This document shows, one piece after another, positions 10,629-19,014 of a stretch of DNA of 64,000 bases. The stretch lies in the NCBI RefSeq assembly GCF_026965555.1, contig NZ_CP114040.1, positions 11,238,001 through 11,302,000 on the forward strand. Direction: 5' to 3'. Every line of letters starts with the position of its first letter. Within the stretch, counting starts at the first letter, position 1. Below the pieces are notes generated by a model. That model worked only from the letters and a program-made list of their open reading frames with translations, searched no databases and was not told where the DNA came from. Source of the DNA: Nannocystis punicea. GTDB taxonomy: Bacteria; Myxococcota_A; Polyangia; Nannocystales; Nannocystaceae. A program made the translations under genes and the position numbers.

Positions 10629-12110
10629 ATGCGGAAACTGTGCCGCCTCCTGCCCGTCCTGACTCTTCTCGGCGCGGTCGCTCTTGCCCCCACGGCGAAC
10701 GCCGCGGAGGTCACGCGAGTGGCGAGCTCTTTCGACGGCGACAACAAGTTCGATTTCCACTTCGGGGTCGGTTACGACTTCAACTTCAAGCAGGCGGCGA
10801 TCCTCCGCGAGTGGAGTGACCCGAACAACCCGAAGAGCACCATGGTGCGCGACCTGCTGTACCGGCAGATGCGGCACGTGGTGACGCCGACGATGGAGAT
10901 CGGTCTCTACAAGGACCTCGCCATCTACGCGGCCCTGCCGATCGTCGTCAGCGACCAGCGGACCTACGGCTTCGACCAGCAGGCCGAGCCCTGCGTCTAC
11001 GCCCCGGACGCCAGCGGCACCAACCCGGCGACCTGCGTCCGCCACGACAACAGCACCACGATCCGCGACGGCATCATCCCGCGCGACGGCTTCAACGCCA
11101 TGAACCCGTCGAGCCCGTTCGGGGCGTTCGGCGGCATGGACACCCAGACGATCTTCAAGGGCGCCAACCGCTACGGCCTCGACCAGCTGATCGTCGGCCT
11201 GAAGATCGGCGTCCTGAACCAGGACCGCCTGTCGCACATGCCGAAATGGGTCATCGGCCTCGAGGGTCGCTTCGCCGTCGGCCGGCCGATGACCTTCTCG
11301 CGCGACACCGTCGACGCCGACCCGGCCGGTAACCACCGCGTCGGCCGCGGCACCCACGAGCTCGGCGTGTGGACCGCCCTGTCGCGGCGCTACCGCTTCC
11401 TCGACCCGTTCTTCACCGCGTGGTGGTACCAGGCCATCCGCGCCAACAACTCCGAGTTCAAGAACTACGGCGCGACGCAGGACCGCATCAACCCGCAGTC
11501 CAACGTCGGCGTGTCGTTCGGCACCGAGATCGTTCCGTTCGAGCGCAAGGCCAAGGGCCAGAAGGTCGCGCTCAACCTGCGCGGCCTGGCGATGCTCAAG
11601 TACGGCGGCCGCGGCTACAGCGAGGCGTGGGAGCTGTTCGCCGACAGCCCGGCGCTGGTCGGCACCTACCAGCCCGGGCAGGCCGGCCTCGAGTGCGACC
11701 GCGGCGCGGTCGACCAGGTGATCCAGTACGCCAAGGACAACCCGCAGGACGGCGACCCGCTGGGCAACTCCGGCGTCACCGGCAGCGCCGGCGGCCGCGG
11801 CTGCCAGAGCTTCAACGGCATCACCAACATCCAGGACTTCGCCACCTTCGGCCTCAACATCGCGCTGCACGCCCAGCTCAGCAAGTACGCGATGCTGATG
11901 ATCGGCACCACGCTGACCACCGACACCCGCCACCTCATCACCGCGGCCAGCCGCGGCAAGGCGGCGATCGGCGGCGACCCCAACCTCGTCGACCAGCCGC
12001 AGGAGATCAACCCGGTCCGCCGCGACGTGATCGACCAGGTCGGCCGCCGCTACGCCGTCGGCGACGTGTTCGGCGCCATGGGCTACTTCCGCTTCCTGCT
12101 CACCTTCTGA
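10629..12110 (+). CDS. secreted outer-membrane beta-barrel-like protein
   Basis: A 493-residue protein with a classical signal peptide (residues 1-24, cleavage after ANA). The body is rich in alternating aromatic strands (FDFHFGVGYDFNF near the start) and ends in phenylalanine (RFLLTF), as outer-membrane barrels do. ATG 10629 is chosen because GAGG lies 8 bases upstream; GTG 10620 would precede the ribosome site. The ligand or transport role is unknown. It is monocistronic, with its own promoter and a strong terminator immediately downstream. Confidence 0.75.
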   Translation: MRKLCRLLPVLTLLGAVALAPTANAAEVTRVASSFDGDNKFDFHFGVGYDFNFKQAAILREWSDPNNPKSTMVRDLLYRQMRHVVTPTMEIGLYKDLAIYAALPIVVSDQRTYGFDQQAEPCVYAPDASGTNPATCVRHDNSTTIRDGIIPRDGFNAMNPSSPFGAFGGMDTQTIFKGANRYGLDQLIVGLKIGVLNQDRLSHMPKWVIGLEGRFAVGRPMTFSRDTVDADPAGNHRVGRGTHELGVWTALSRRYRFLDPFFTAWWYQAIRANNSEFKNYGATQDRINPQSNVGVSFGTEIVPFERKAKGQKVALNLRGLAMLKYGGRGYSEAWELFADSPALVGTYQPGQAGLECDRGAVDQVIQYAKDNPQDGDPLGNSGVTGSAGGRGCQSFNGITNIQDFATFGLNIALHAQLSKYAMLMIGTTLTTDTRHLITAASRGKAAIGGDPNLVDQPQEINPVRRDVIDQVGRRYAVGDVFGAMGYFRFLLTF

Positions 12111-12141
12111 GCTCCCTTCCGAACGAGAGCTGCCCCTTCAG

Positions 12142-12181
12142 ACATGTCCGGACGGCCCTGGCCGCCCGGACATGTTCGTTT
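12142..12181 (+). terminator. rho-independent terminator built from ACATGTCC arms
   Basis: ACATGTCCGG (12142-12151) pairs with CCGGACATGT (12166-12175), with an inner CGGCC/GGCCG extension, followed by TCGTTT. It terminates the outer-membrane protein gene and is made of the dispersed TGTCC/GGACA element. Confidence 0.8.
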
Positions 12182-12259
12182 AAGCAGGCCGATGCTCGCG
12201 CCGTTCGTCCAGGAGGACATGCCTCGAGGGACATGTAGCCGCCTGCCCCTTCGGCCAGC

Positions 12260-13126
12260 TCACTCGCCGGCGCCGCGGCGCAGCGCCCCGAGCTGCTCGT
12301 AGATCGCCCGCGCCTCGAGCCCCGTGAGCGCGGCGATCTGCTTGGCCTTCTCGCGCGGCTTCAGCCCCGGGTCGCACACCAGCTGCCACAGCGCCCGCGC
12401 GGCGTCCTGCGCCGGATCGCCCGCCGACTGCGCCTGCGTGCTGCCGCCGAGCACCAGCGTCACCTCGCCGCGCAGCGCCTCGTCGACCGTCGCGGCCAGT
12501 TCGGCCAGCGAGCCGCGCAGGACCTCCTGATGTTGCTTCGTCAGCTCGCGACCGATCGCCACTCGCCGGCTGTCCGCGTCGGGCAGGGCAGCCGCCAGGT
12601 CGCGCAGCAGGGCCGGCACGCGGTTGCCGGCCTCGTACAGCAGCACGGTGCCGCGCTCGCGGGCGATCGACTCGAGCCGCTCGGCCCGCTCGGGCCCGCC
12701 GCGCGGCAGGAAGCCCAGGAAGCGCACGTCGTCGGCGGGCAGGCCGCTGAGGCACAGGGCCACCGCCGCGGCCGTCGGCCCCGGCACCACGTCGACCGGG
12801 TAGCCGGCCTCGACCGCGGCCTGGACCAGGCGCAGGCCCGGGTCGCTCCACACCGGCAGCCCCGCCTCCGACACGTACGCGACCACCTTGCCGCGCGCGA
12901 GGTTGTCGAGCAGCAGGGCGACGCGCTCGCCCTCGTTGGCGACGAAGCAGCTGATCCGCGGCGGCAGGGTCGCCCCCTCGCCGAGCAGGCGCAGCGGGCT
13001 GCGGGTGTCCTCGCAGAACAGCACGTCGGCGCCGACGATCGCCTCGCGGGCGCGCGGGCTGAGGTCGCCGCGATTGCCGAGCGGCGTGCCGACCAGCACC
13101 AGCTTGCCCGGCGCGTCGGCGCTCAT
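12260..13126 (-). CDS. rsmI: 16S rRNA (cytidine-1402-2'-O)-methyltransferase
   Basis: A 288-residue SAM-dependent methyltransferase of the tetrapyrrole-methylase fold that 2'-O-methylates C1402 in the ribosomal P site. The signatures are LVLVGTPLGNRGDLSPRA at the N-terminus, the FCEDTR motif, the YVSEAGLPVWSDPG motif and the VVPGPTA loop. The canonical SDAG is replaced by SEAG, a tolerated change. The C-terminal KPREKAKQIAALTG segment is typical of RsmI. The ATG overlaps the TGA of the upstream sigma-factor gene by 4 bases, so the two are translationally coupled. Confidence 0.95.
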   Translation of the reverse strand: MSADAPGKLVLVGTPLGNRGDLSPRAREAIVGADVLFCEDTRSPLRLLGEGATLPPRISCFVANEGERVALLLDNLARGKVVAYVSEAGLPVWSDPGLRLVQAAVEAGYPVDVVPGPTAAAVALCLSGLPADDVRFLGFLPRGGPERAERLESIARERGTVLLYEAGNRVPALLRDLAAALPDADSRRVAIGRELTKQHQEVLRGSLAELAATVDEALRGEVTLVLGGSTQAQSAGDPAQDAARALWQLVCDPGLKPREKAKQIAALTGLEARAIYEQLGALRRGAGE

Positions 13127-14259
13127 TCGTGACCCAGCGCGATCTGGACCGCATCACCGAGCTCGGCCTGGAGGAACTCGCGGAGGCGCAGGACCATCCG
13201 CTTCTCGAGCTGCCGCGCCCGCTCGCGGCTGACGCCCCAGCGGTCGCCGAGCTCCTGCAGCGTGATCGGCTCGTCGGCGACGATGCGGTCGCGGAAGATC
13301 TCGAGCTCGCGACCCGACAGCGTGGCGCCGAAGCGGCGCAGCTTGGCGTGGAGGATGTCCTTGAACTCGGTCGACTCGACCTCGACCTCGGGGTCGTCGC
13401 TGCTGTCCTCGATGATGTCCATGCGCGTGCGACCGTCGTCCTCGTCGCCGCCGCCGGTGAGCGGGGCGTCGAGCGACATGTCGGGGGCCGACAGGCGGCG
13501 GTCCATCTCGATGACCTCGGCCTCGCTGACGTCGAGGGCGGCGGCGATGCGCTCGGGGGTGGGGTCGACGCCGGCCTGCTTGAGGCGGTCGACCTGCTTG
13601 CGCAGGTTGAAGAACAGCTTGCGCTGGTTCTGGGTGGTGCCGATCTTCACCAGGCGCCAGTTGTTGAGGATGAACTTGAGGATGTAGGCGCGGATCCACC
13701 AGCCCGAGTAGGTCGAGAGCTTGACCCCGCGGTAGGGGTCGAACTTCTTCACCGCCTGGATCAGGCCGACGTTGCCCTCCTGGACCAGGTCGAGCAGGTT
13801 CTGGTAGGCGCGCTTGTATTCGTGGGCGATCTTCACCACCAGGCGCAGGTTGGAGGTCACCAGCTGCTTGGCCGCCTCGGCGTCGCCCTGCTCGACCCAC
13901 CGCACCGCCAGCGCGTGCTCCTCCTCGCGCGTCAGCAGCGGGTGGCGGCGGACCTCCGCCATGTACTGGCCCATCGGGTCGCGGCGGACCAGCGCCGTCG
14001 TCGGCGCGGCCTGGGCCTGCGGCTCGGCGGGGCGCACCCCGATCTCCGCCTCGATGAGGTCGAGCTCGGCGTCGGTCGCCGGCTCGGTCTCGGACAACAC
14101 CTCCTCGACCTCGTCCTCGTCCTCGTCCTCCGGCTCGGGCTCGGCGGCCACCGGCGCGGCCTTCACGGGCAAGACCTTGTCGGCGGGCGCCTCGACATCG
14201 ACGACCGCCGGCGCCTTGCGCGGGGACTTCTCGGACGAGCTGCGCTTCGGTTGAGACAT
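13123..14259 (-). CDS. RpoH-family (sigma-32-like) RNA polymerase sigma factor
   Basis: A 378-residue sigma-70-family factor. The first ~90 residues are acidic low-complexity. Conserved regions then run from MGQYMAEVRRHPLLTREEE, through region 2 (DLVQEGNVGLIQAVKKFDP, YSGWWIRAYI), to region 4 (LQELGDRWGVSRERARQLE). The segment QRKLFFNLRK is the RpoH box, diagnostic of the heat-shock sigma group. Myxobacteria have several such factors, so its regulon (heat shock or development) cannot be told here. Start ATG 14259 follows a TAGACT -10 hexamer. Coupling to rsmI is by ATGA overlap. Confidence 0.93.
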   Translation of the reverse strand: MSQPKRSSSEKSPRKAPAVVDVEAPADKVLPVKAAPVAAEPEPEDEDEDEVEEVLSETEPATDAELDLIEAEIGVRPAEPQAQAAPTTALVRRDPMGQYMAEVRRHPLLTREEEHALAVRWVEQGDAEAAKQLVTSNLRLVVKIAHEYKRAYQNLLDLVQEGNVGLIQAVKKFDPYRGVKLSTYSGWWIRAYILKFILNNWRLVKIGTTQNQRKLFFNLRKQVDRLKQAGVDPTPERIAAALDVSEAEVIEMDRRLSAPDMSLDAPLTGGGDEDDGRTRMDIIEDSSDDPEVEVESTEFKDILHAKLRRFGATLSGRELEIFRDRIVADEPITLQELGDRWGVSRERARQLEKRMVLRLREFLQAELGDAVQIALGHE

Positions 14260-14269
14260 TTCCGGGCGG

Positions 14270-14275
14270 AGTCTA
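14270..14275 (-). promoter_or_regulatory. -10 hexamer TAGACT for the sigma-factor/rsmI operon
   Basis: TAGACT (minus strand) ends 10 bases before ATG 14259, predicting a leader of only a few bases. The start choice for the sigma factor rests partly on this. Confidence 0.45.
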
Positions 14276-14452
14276 CGCCGCCGCTCGCCATCTTTGACAG
14301 GTCGGCGGAGGTTCGCTCGTGCGCGACCTCCGGGAGGCGACCCCGGGGCCCATCCCGCGGTTTCGGCCGCTGCGCTGCGCCGCCACCGCGCGGCGCCGGC
14401 CCGCCTACACGCGCCCGGCTGCCTCGCGGTGGCCATCGCAGTTTCCCCCCAC

Positions 14453-14458
14453 TACACT
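14453..14458 (+). promoter_or_regulatory. -10 hexamer TACACT, leaderless start
   Basis: TACACT ends 7 bases before GTG 14466. The protein then begins directly with a signal peptide, which fits this start better than ATGs further upstream. Confidence 0.5.
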
Positions 14459-14465
14459 GGCGATC

Positions 14466-17400
14466 GTGATCGCTCCGCTTCGTGGTCGACTCGGCCGGGC
14501 CTCCACCCCGGCCATCGTCTTCGGCTCCTTTGCCCTGGCGCTCGGGCTCACCGCCGTGCAGGACAGCGAGGCGCTGGCCCAGCGCAGCGAGGCGCGCGCC
14601 CCGGCTCGCGCCGCCGCCCAGGCCTACGACGCCACCGACCTGCGGATCCTCGACTGGACCTTGTGGTACGTCGCCAAGTACTACGTCGAGCCCGAGCGCA
14701 TCGACCCGCACCGGATGACGATCGCGGGCCTGGAGGGCCTCGAGCAGGCGATCCCGCAGGTTTTGGTGGAGCCGCTCGGGGGCGGCAAGAAGGCCACGCG
14801 GGTCAAGGTCCGCGTCGGCACCGCCGAGCAGGAGTTCGAGCTCGGCAGCGTCGACGCGCTGTGGGCCGTCGGCACCCACGTGCGCGACGTGTTCCGCTTC
14901 ATCGCCCGCCACACCACCCTGACGGACGACGACCGGCGCGACGCCGAGTACGCGATCGTCGAGGGCGTCCTCGGCACGCTCGACCCGCACACCAACCTGC
15001 TGCGGCCCGACGAGTTCGACGTCATGAAGACCAGCACGAAGGGCAGCTTCGGCGGTCTCGGCATCGAGGTCGGCATGCGCGACGGCATGATCACCGTGAT
15101 CCGGGTGATCGACGGCAACCCGGCGAGCAAGGCGGGCATCGAGTCGGGCGACCGGATCGTCCAGATCGACGAGGAGTCGACGGTGACGATGTCGCTGAAC
15201 GAGGCGGTCGACCACATGCGCGGCGAGCCCGGCACCGCGGTCGCGCTGCACATCCGCCGCGAGGGCGTCGACAAGCCCAAGCGCTTCCGCATCACCCGCG
15301 ACGTCATCACCCTCGACAGCGTCACCGGCACGGTGCTGCCGGGCGTCAACAACGAGGGCCAGCCGGTCAAGGTCGGCCTGGTCCAGATCCAGCGCAACTT
15401 CGCCCAGACCACCGGCAAGGAGCTGCGGGCCAAGCTGGCCGAGTTCGAGAAGGCCGGGGTCCGCGGCATCGTCCTCGACATGCGCGACAACCCGGGCGGC
15501 CTGCTCACCGCCGCGGTCGAGGTCGCGGACGCGTTCCTCAAGTCGGGCGTGATCGTCTCGACCGTCGGCCCCGGCGCCCCGCGCGAGGACCTCACCGCCG
15601 ACGACCGCTACGACTTCGCCGACGTGCCGGTGGTGGTGCTCATCGACCAGGGCTCGGCGAGCGCGACGGAGATCGTCGCCGGCGCCCTGCGCAACCTCGG
15701 CCGCGCGGTCCTGCTCGGCCGCCGCACCTTCGGCAAGGGCTCGGTGCAGGTGCTGCACGACCGCAAGGTCGCCGACAAGGAGCTCGCGCTCAAGCTGACG
15801 ATCGCCCAGTACCTCACCCCCGGCGACGTCTCGATCCAGTCGGTCGGCGTCAGCCCGGATCTGGAGACCCTGCCGGTCGTCGTCACCAAGGACTTCGTCG
15901 CCTACCACGGCCGCAAGCGCTTCGACCTGGTGCGCGAGGAGTCGCTGGCCTCGCACCTCACCTCGACCAAGGCCGACCCGTCGCAGAAGATCACCGCCGG
16001 CCCGCTCTACTTCCTCAGCAACGCATTCGTCCCGGACGACGACGGCAACGACGACAAGTCCGAGGCAGCCCGGCAGAAGGAGCGCGACAAGGTGCGCGCG
16101 GCCAAGACCGACAAGGCCGGCAACCCGACGGTCGACGCGCTGCTCGAGGACCCGGAGATCCGCATGGCCCGCGACCTGGTGGTGTGGGCGCCGTCGCCGT
16201 CGCGCGACGCGATCCTCTCCAAGATCGGCGACTTCGTCGCCAAGGAGACGGCGGTCGAGGAGAAGCGGCTGACGGAGGCGTTCGCCAAGCGCGGCATCGA
16301 CTGGAGCCCGGGCACCGCGCCCGAGGCCGGCAAGGGCGCCGTGCTGCGGATGACGGTCAAGACCGACAAGAAGGACAACACCGTCCTCGCTGGCGAGACC
16401 GGCATCGTCACCGTCAGCGTCACCAACGAGGGCACGGCCCCGGCCTACCAGGTCCGCGCCTTCTCCGACTCCGACTACTCCTACTTCGACGAGCGCGAGC
16501 TGCTGCTCGGCCGCATCGACCCCGGCCAGACGCGCACCGCGACCGCCAAGGTCAACGTCAGCGAGCACGAGCTGTCGCGCACCGACCGCATGGAGCTGCA
16601 GCTGTTCGACCGCCACGGCTCGACGGTCTCGCCCAGCTCCCAGCGCTTCATCGACATCAGCAGCGCCGGCATCCCACGCCCCGACTTCTCGCTGGCCTAC
16701 CAGCTGCTCGACGACCCGCGCGCCGGCGCCAACATCCACGGCAACGGCGACGGCGCGCTGCAGGTCGGCGAGCGCGTGCGCCTGCGGGTCCACGTGCGCA
16801 ACAGCGGCGAGGGCCAGGCGCTCGACGCCTGGGTCAACCTCAAGAACATGAACGGCGACGCGGTGTTCCTGCACACCGGCCGCGAGCAGCTGAAGGCGAT
16901 GCCGACCGGCGACGGCCGCGTGGTCGAGTTCGACTTCGAGGTGAAGAAGGCGCCGACCGAGGGCGAGGTCAAGCTGCAGCTGTCGGCCCACGACGCGAAG
17001 ATCGGCGTGGCGCTGGCGCAGAAGCTCCACTTCCCGCTGGCCCAGAGCACGGTCACGGTGGCGCCCGCCACCGGCACCGCCGCCTGCGAGAAGGTCTGCG
17101 ACCTCGTGCAGAGCCCGCTGGCCGCCGACCAGGTCGTCGCCCGCGCCGAGCCCGGCTCGGGCCTCAAGGTCACCGGCCGCGCCGACGGCTGGCTGCGCGT
17201 CGACCTCGACGGCAAGCGCTTCGCCTTCGTCAAGGACACCCAGGCGAAGCTCGGCGAGCGGGGCGGCAAGCCGAAGATCACCGACGTGTTCGCCATCAGC
17301 CCGCCGCGGATCTCCCTCGCCGCGAGCCCGAGCCAGACCGCCGACCAACGCATGAAGGTCAGCGGCACGATCACCGACAGCGAGGCCGTCCGCGACGTCT

Positions 17401-17678
17401 TCATCACCGTCGTCAACCCGTCGCGCGACCTGTTCGGCAAGGCCGAGAAGGTGTTCTACCAGGCCGCCGCCAACCCGAAGGACGGCAAGCTCGAGTTCTC
17501 CGCCGACATCCCGCTGACCCCGGGCAACAACTTCATCGAGGTCCGCGCCCGCGAAGACGACGACGTCAGCGCCGCCAAGCACATGTGGGTGCTGCGCACG
17601 AGCGGCCTCGAGGAGGCCCGCTCCAACGAGCTCCACAAGTCGAGCAGCAAGCTCAGCGTCGATACCCTGGCGAAGTGA
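14466..17678 (+). CDS. periplasmic S41 (C-terminal processing) protease with long C-terminal extension
   Basis: A 1,070-residue exported protease. A signal peptide lies at residues 1-40, a PDZ domain at ~195-270 (GLGIEVGM...GIESGDRI) and the S41 catalytic domain at ~285-480. The nucleophile serine is in QGSASATEIVAGAL (~397) and the catalytic lysine in GRRTFGKGSVQ (~423). About 500 further residues follow: an acidic linker, a CARDB-like Ig fold (~650-750, VTVSVTNEGTAPAYQV) and an SH3-like module (~880-930). A final beta domain completes the chain. This is at least twice the usual CtpA length; such extensions are seen in myxobacterial homologues. Likely role: periplasmic or envelope protein processing. 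Confidence 0.9.
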   Translation: MIAPLRGRLGRASTPAIVFGSFALALGLTAVQDSEALAQRSEARAPARAAAQAYDATDLRILDWTLWYVAKYYVEPERIDPHRMTIAGLEGLEQAIPQVLVEPLGGGKKATRVKVRVGTAEQEFELGSVDALWAVGTHVRDVFRFIARHTTLTDDDRRDAEYAIVEGVLGTLDPHTNLLRPDEFDVMKTSTKGSFGGLGIEVGMRDGMITVIRVIDGNPASKAGIESGDRIVQIDEESTVTMSLNEAVDHMRGEPGTAVALHIRREGVDKPKRFRITRDVITLDSVTGTVLPGVNNEGQPVKVGLVQIQRNFAQTTGKELRAKLAEFEKAGVRGIVLDMRDNPGGLLTAAVEVADAFLKSGVIVSTVGPGAPREDLTADDRYDFADVPVVVLIDQGSASATEIVAGALRNLGRAVLLGRRTFGKGSVQVLHDRKVADKELALKLTIAQYLTPGDVSIQSVGVSPDLETLPVVVTKDFVAYHGRKRFDLVREESLASHLTSTKADPSQKITAGPLYFLSNAFVPDDDGNDDKSEAARQKERDKVRAAKTDKAGNPTVDALLEDPEIRMARDLVVWAPSPSRDAILSKIGDFVAKETAVEEKRLTEAFAKRGIDWSPGTAPEAGKGAVLRMTVKTDKKDNTVLAGETGIVTVSVTNEGTAPAYQVRAFSDSDYSYFDERELLLGRIDPGQTRTATAKVNVSEHELSRTDRMELQLFDRHGSTVSPSSQRFIDISSAGIPRPDFSLAYQLLDDPRAGANIHGNGDGALQVGERVRLRVHVRNSGEGQALDAWVNLKNMNGDAVFLHTGREQLKAMPTGDGRVVEFDFEVKKAPTEGEVKLQLSAHDAKIGVALAQKLHFPLAQSTVTVAPATGTAACEKVCDLVQSPLAADQVVARAEPGSGLKVTGRADGWLRVDLDGKRFAFVKDTQAKLGERGGKPKITDVFAISPPRISLAASPSQTADQRMKVSGTITDSEAVRDVFITVVNPSRDLFGKAEKVFYQAAANPKDGKLEFSADIPLTPGNNFIEVRAREDDDVSAAKHMWVLRTSGLEEARSNELHKSSSKLSVDTLAK

Positions 17679-17724
17679 ACCCTCCGCGGCTCTGCGGGCT
17701 CGACTTCGAGTCCCGCAGAGCCTC

Positions 17725-17790
17725 GCGCGTCCGCTGGCGCGGAGCCCGAAGAGCCCCGCGCGTCCGCTGGCGCGGGGCCCGAAGAGCGTC
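17725..17790. repeat. two tandem copies of a 33-bp unit
   Basis: GCGCGTCCGCTGGCGCGG(A/G)GCCCGAAGAGC occurs at 17725 and 17758. The two copies differ at only a few bases. Confidence 0.75.
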
Positions 17791-18254
17791 GAGAGGCGAG
17801 CGAGGGGCGACGTGGCGGGCCCCTCGCGACGGGAGACCTGCCACGCCACAGGCTCGGCGCGGAGTGCCCGATAGGGCATGTCCGAAGATGCATCCCGCGC
17901 CTCCGCGTGAGGCATGGGGCCCCTCCCTGCGTCCCACCGCGCCGCCCCTCGCTCGCCTCAAGAAGATCGTCGCCGGCCCCGCTCGTCCGACCTCGCCGAA
18001 CACTCGCCGAACACGAAGAGCTGCGAGTGCATGCTCCGAATGGAGCCGAGAGGGGGTGGCGTGATGCCGCTCCACTACCAGGAGCCCCGCGCCCGCTACC
18101 CTCCCGGCGCTGTTCCGCGGCGACAACCTCGGCAAGATGGTGATCCCCCGGGTAGGTGGAACGGGTGTGACCAGGTTCCACGAACCTGTCCTTCAGGTCA
18201 CACCTTCTCGGGCCTGCGCCTCGCCTCGGCGAGGGCCCGTCGCGCCCTGAAAAG

Positions 18255-18270
18255 ATGTCCTTGAGGACAT
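18255..18270. repeat. dispersed palindrome ATGTCC-TTGA-GGACAT
   Basis: A perfect 6-bp-arm inverted repeat with a 4-base loop, a clean intergenic example of the dispersed TGTCC/GGACA element. Confidence 0.75.
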
Positions 18271-18289
18271 GCCCGATGGGCTGGCTCGC

Positions 18290-18319
18290 TTGCTCCGCCA
18301 GGGCGGCCGCGGGTACCGT
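18290..18319 (+). promoter_or_regulatory. promoter TTGCTC-18-TACCGT, leaderless start
   Basis: The -35 box TTGCTC (18290-18295) is 18 bases before the -10 TACCGT (18314-18319), which ends 7 bases before GTG 18327. Transcription should begin at the start codon. Confidence 0.55.
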
Positions 18320-18326
18320 GGCGAGC

Positions 18327-18956
18327 GTGCGTACCCCCGACGAACAAAACTTTCACCTGCTCTTCCTCGACCGCCTGCTGACCCGCGAGCGCGTCACCCC
18401 CGACGAACTCGAGGCGTTCGTGCGCGAGGGAGTCGACCTCGAGGCCCTGCGCAAACAAGCGCGGGAGGAGGGCATCCCCGGCGAGAAGAAAGCCGCGCTG
18501 GCCGTGATCGCCCGCCTCTCCGAGTACCCGGTCAGCGACGAGGACCTCGCCGGGATCAGAACCCTGGCGACCGACGGCGGTGACGAGATTTACATGTTCA
18601 TCGAGGGCCGACTGACGGGCATCGACACCGGCGGCGAGGAGGACTGGTACGACACCAAGGGCTCGCCGGACATCCGCCGCTGCGTCAACGTCACCACGGT
18701 GCTGGCCGACTGCTACTTCCAGGGCATCGACTGCGCGCTGCTGACCGAGCTACCGGCCCTGACCGAGGTGAACCTCGGGCGCTTCTGGTCGAACGCGGAG
18801 GCGCTGCTGCGCGTGCCGACGCTGAAGAGCGTGAAGGCGAGCCAGCCGCTGCCGGAGCAGCTCGTCGCCGACCTGCAAGCGCGCGGCGTCGAGGTCGAGG
18901 CGCCGGGCGCCGCGACAAGTGACGACGACGACGACGACGCTGGCGATGACGACTGA
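18327..18956 (+). CDS. hypothetical protein with acidic C-terminal tail
   Basis: A 209-residue cytoplasmic protein starting at GTG 18327, fixed by the -10 hexamer 7 bases upstream. Residues 1-70 are helical (HLLFLDRLLTRERVTPDEL). Residues 75-185 look like short leucine-rich-type strand/turn units (CALLTELPALTEVNLGRFW). The last 13 residues are almost all Asp. No signal peptide is present. I do not recognise the family; the repeat-like middle could be a protein-binding surface. Confidence 0.65.
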   Translation: MRTPDEQNFHLLFLDRLLTRERVTPDELEAFVREGVDLEALRKQAREEGIPGEKKAALAVIARLSEYPVSDEDLAGIRTLATDGGDEIYMFIEGRLTGIDTGGEEDWYDTKGSPDIRRCVNVTTVLADCYFQGIDCALLTELPALTEVNLGRFWSNAEALLRVPTLKSVKASQPLPEQLVADLQARGVEVEAPGAATSDDDDDDAGDDD

Positions 18957-19014
18957 GCTCACGGCGAGGGCAGGCGCGTCACCGCCTCTGCGGTGACACG
19001 CCCGCCGCCTCGGC

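Larger units (their letters stand above)
17679..18326. other. intergenic region with short tandem repeat, no gene
   Basis: About 650 bases between two plus-strand genes. It carries a 33-bp tandem repeat (17725-17790) and a perfect TGTCC/GGACA hairpin (18255-18270). At its right end is a leaderless promoter. Frames on both strands are Arg/Pro/Ala-rich and not convincing. Confidence 0.6.

Noticed and set aside
14163..17915. A 1,250-codon open frame on the minus strand opposite the S41 protease
   Set aside because: It is the shadow of a high-GC gene: composition is Leu/Gly/Val/Asp/Arg repetition with no recognisable motif, and the plus-strand frame has PDZ and S41 signatures and a signal peptide.
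17653..18135. 160-codon minus-strand frame downstream of the protease
   Set aside because: Arg/Ala/Gly text over tandem repeats, no ribosome site, no family resemblance.
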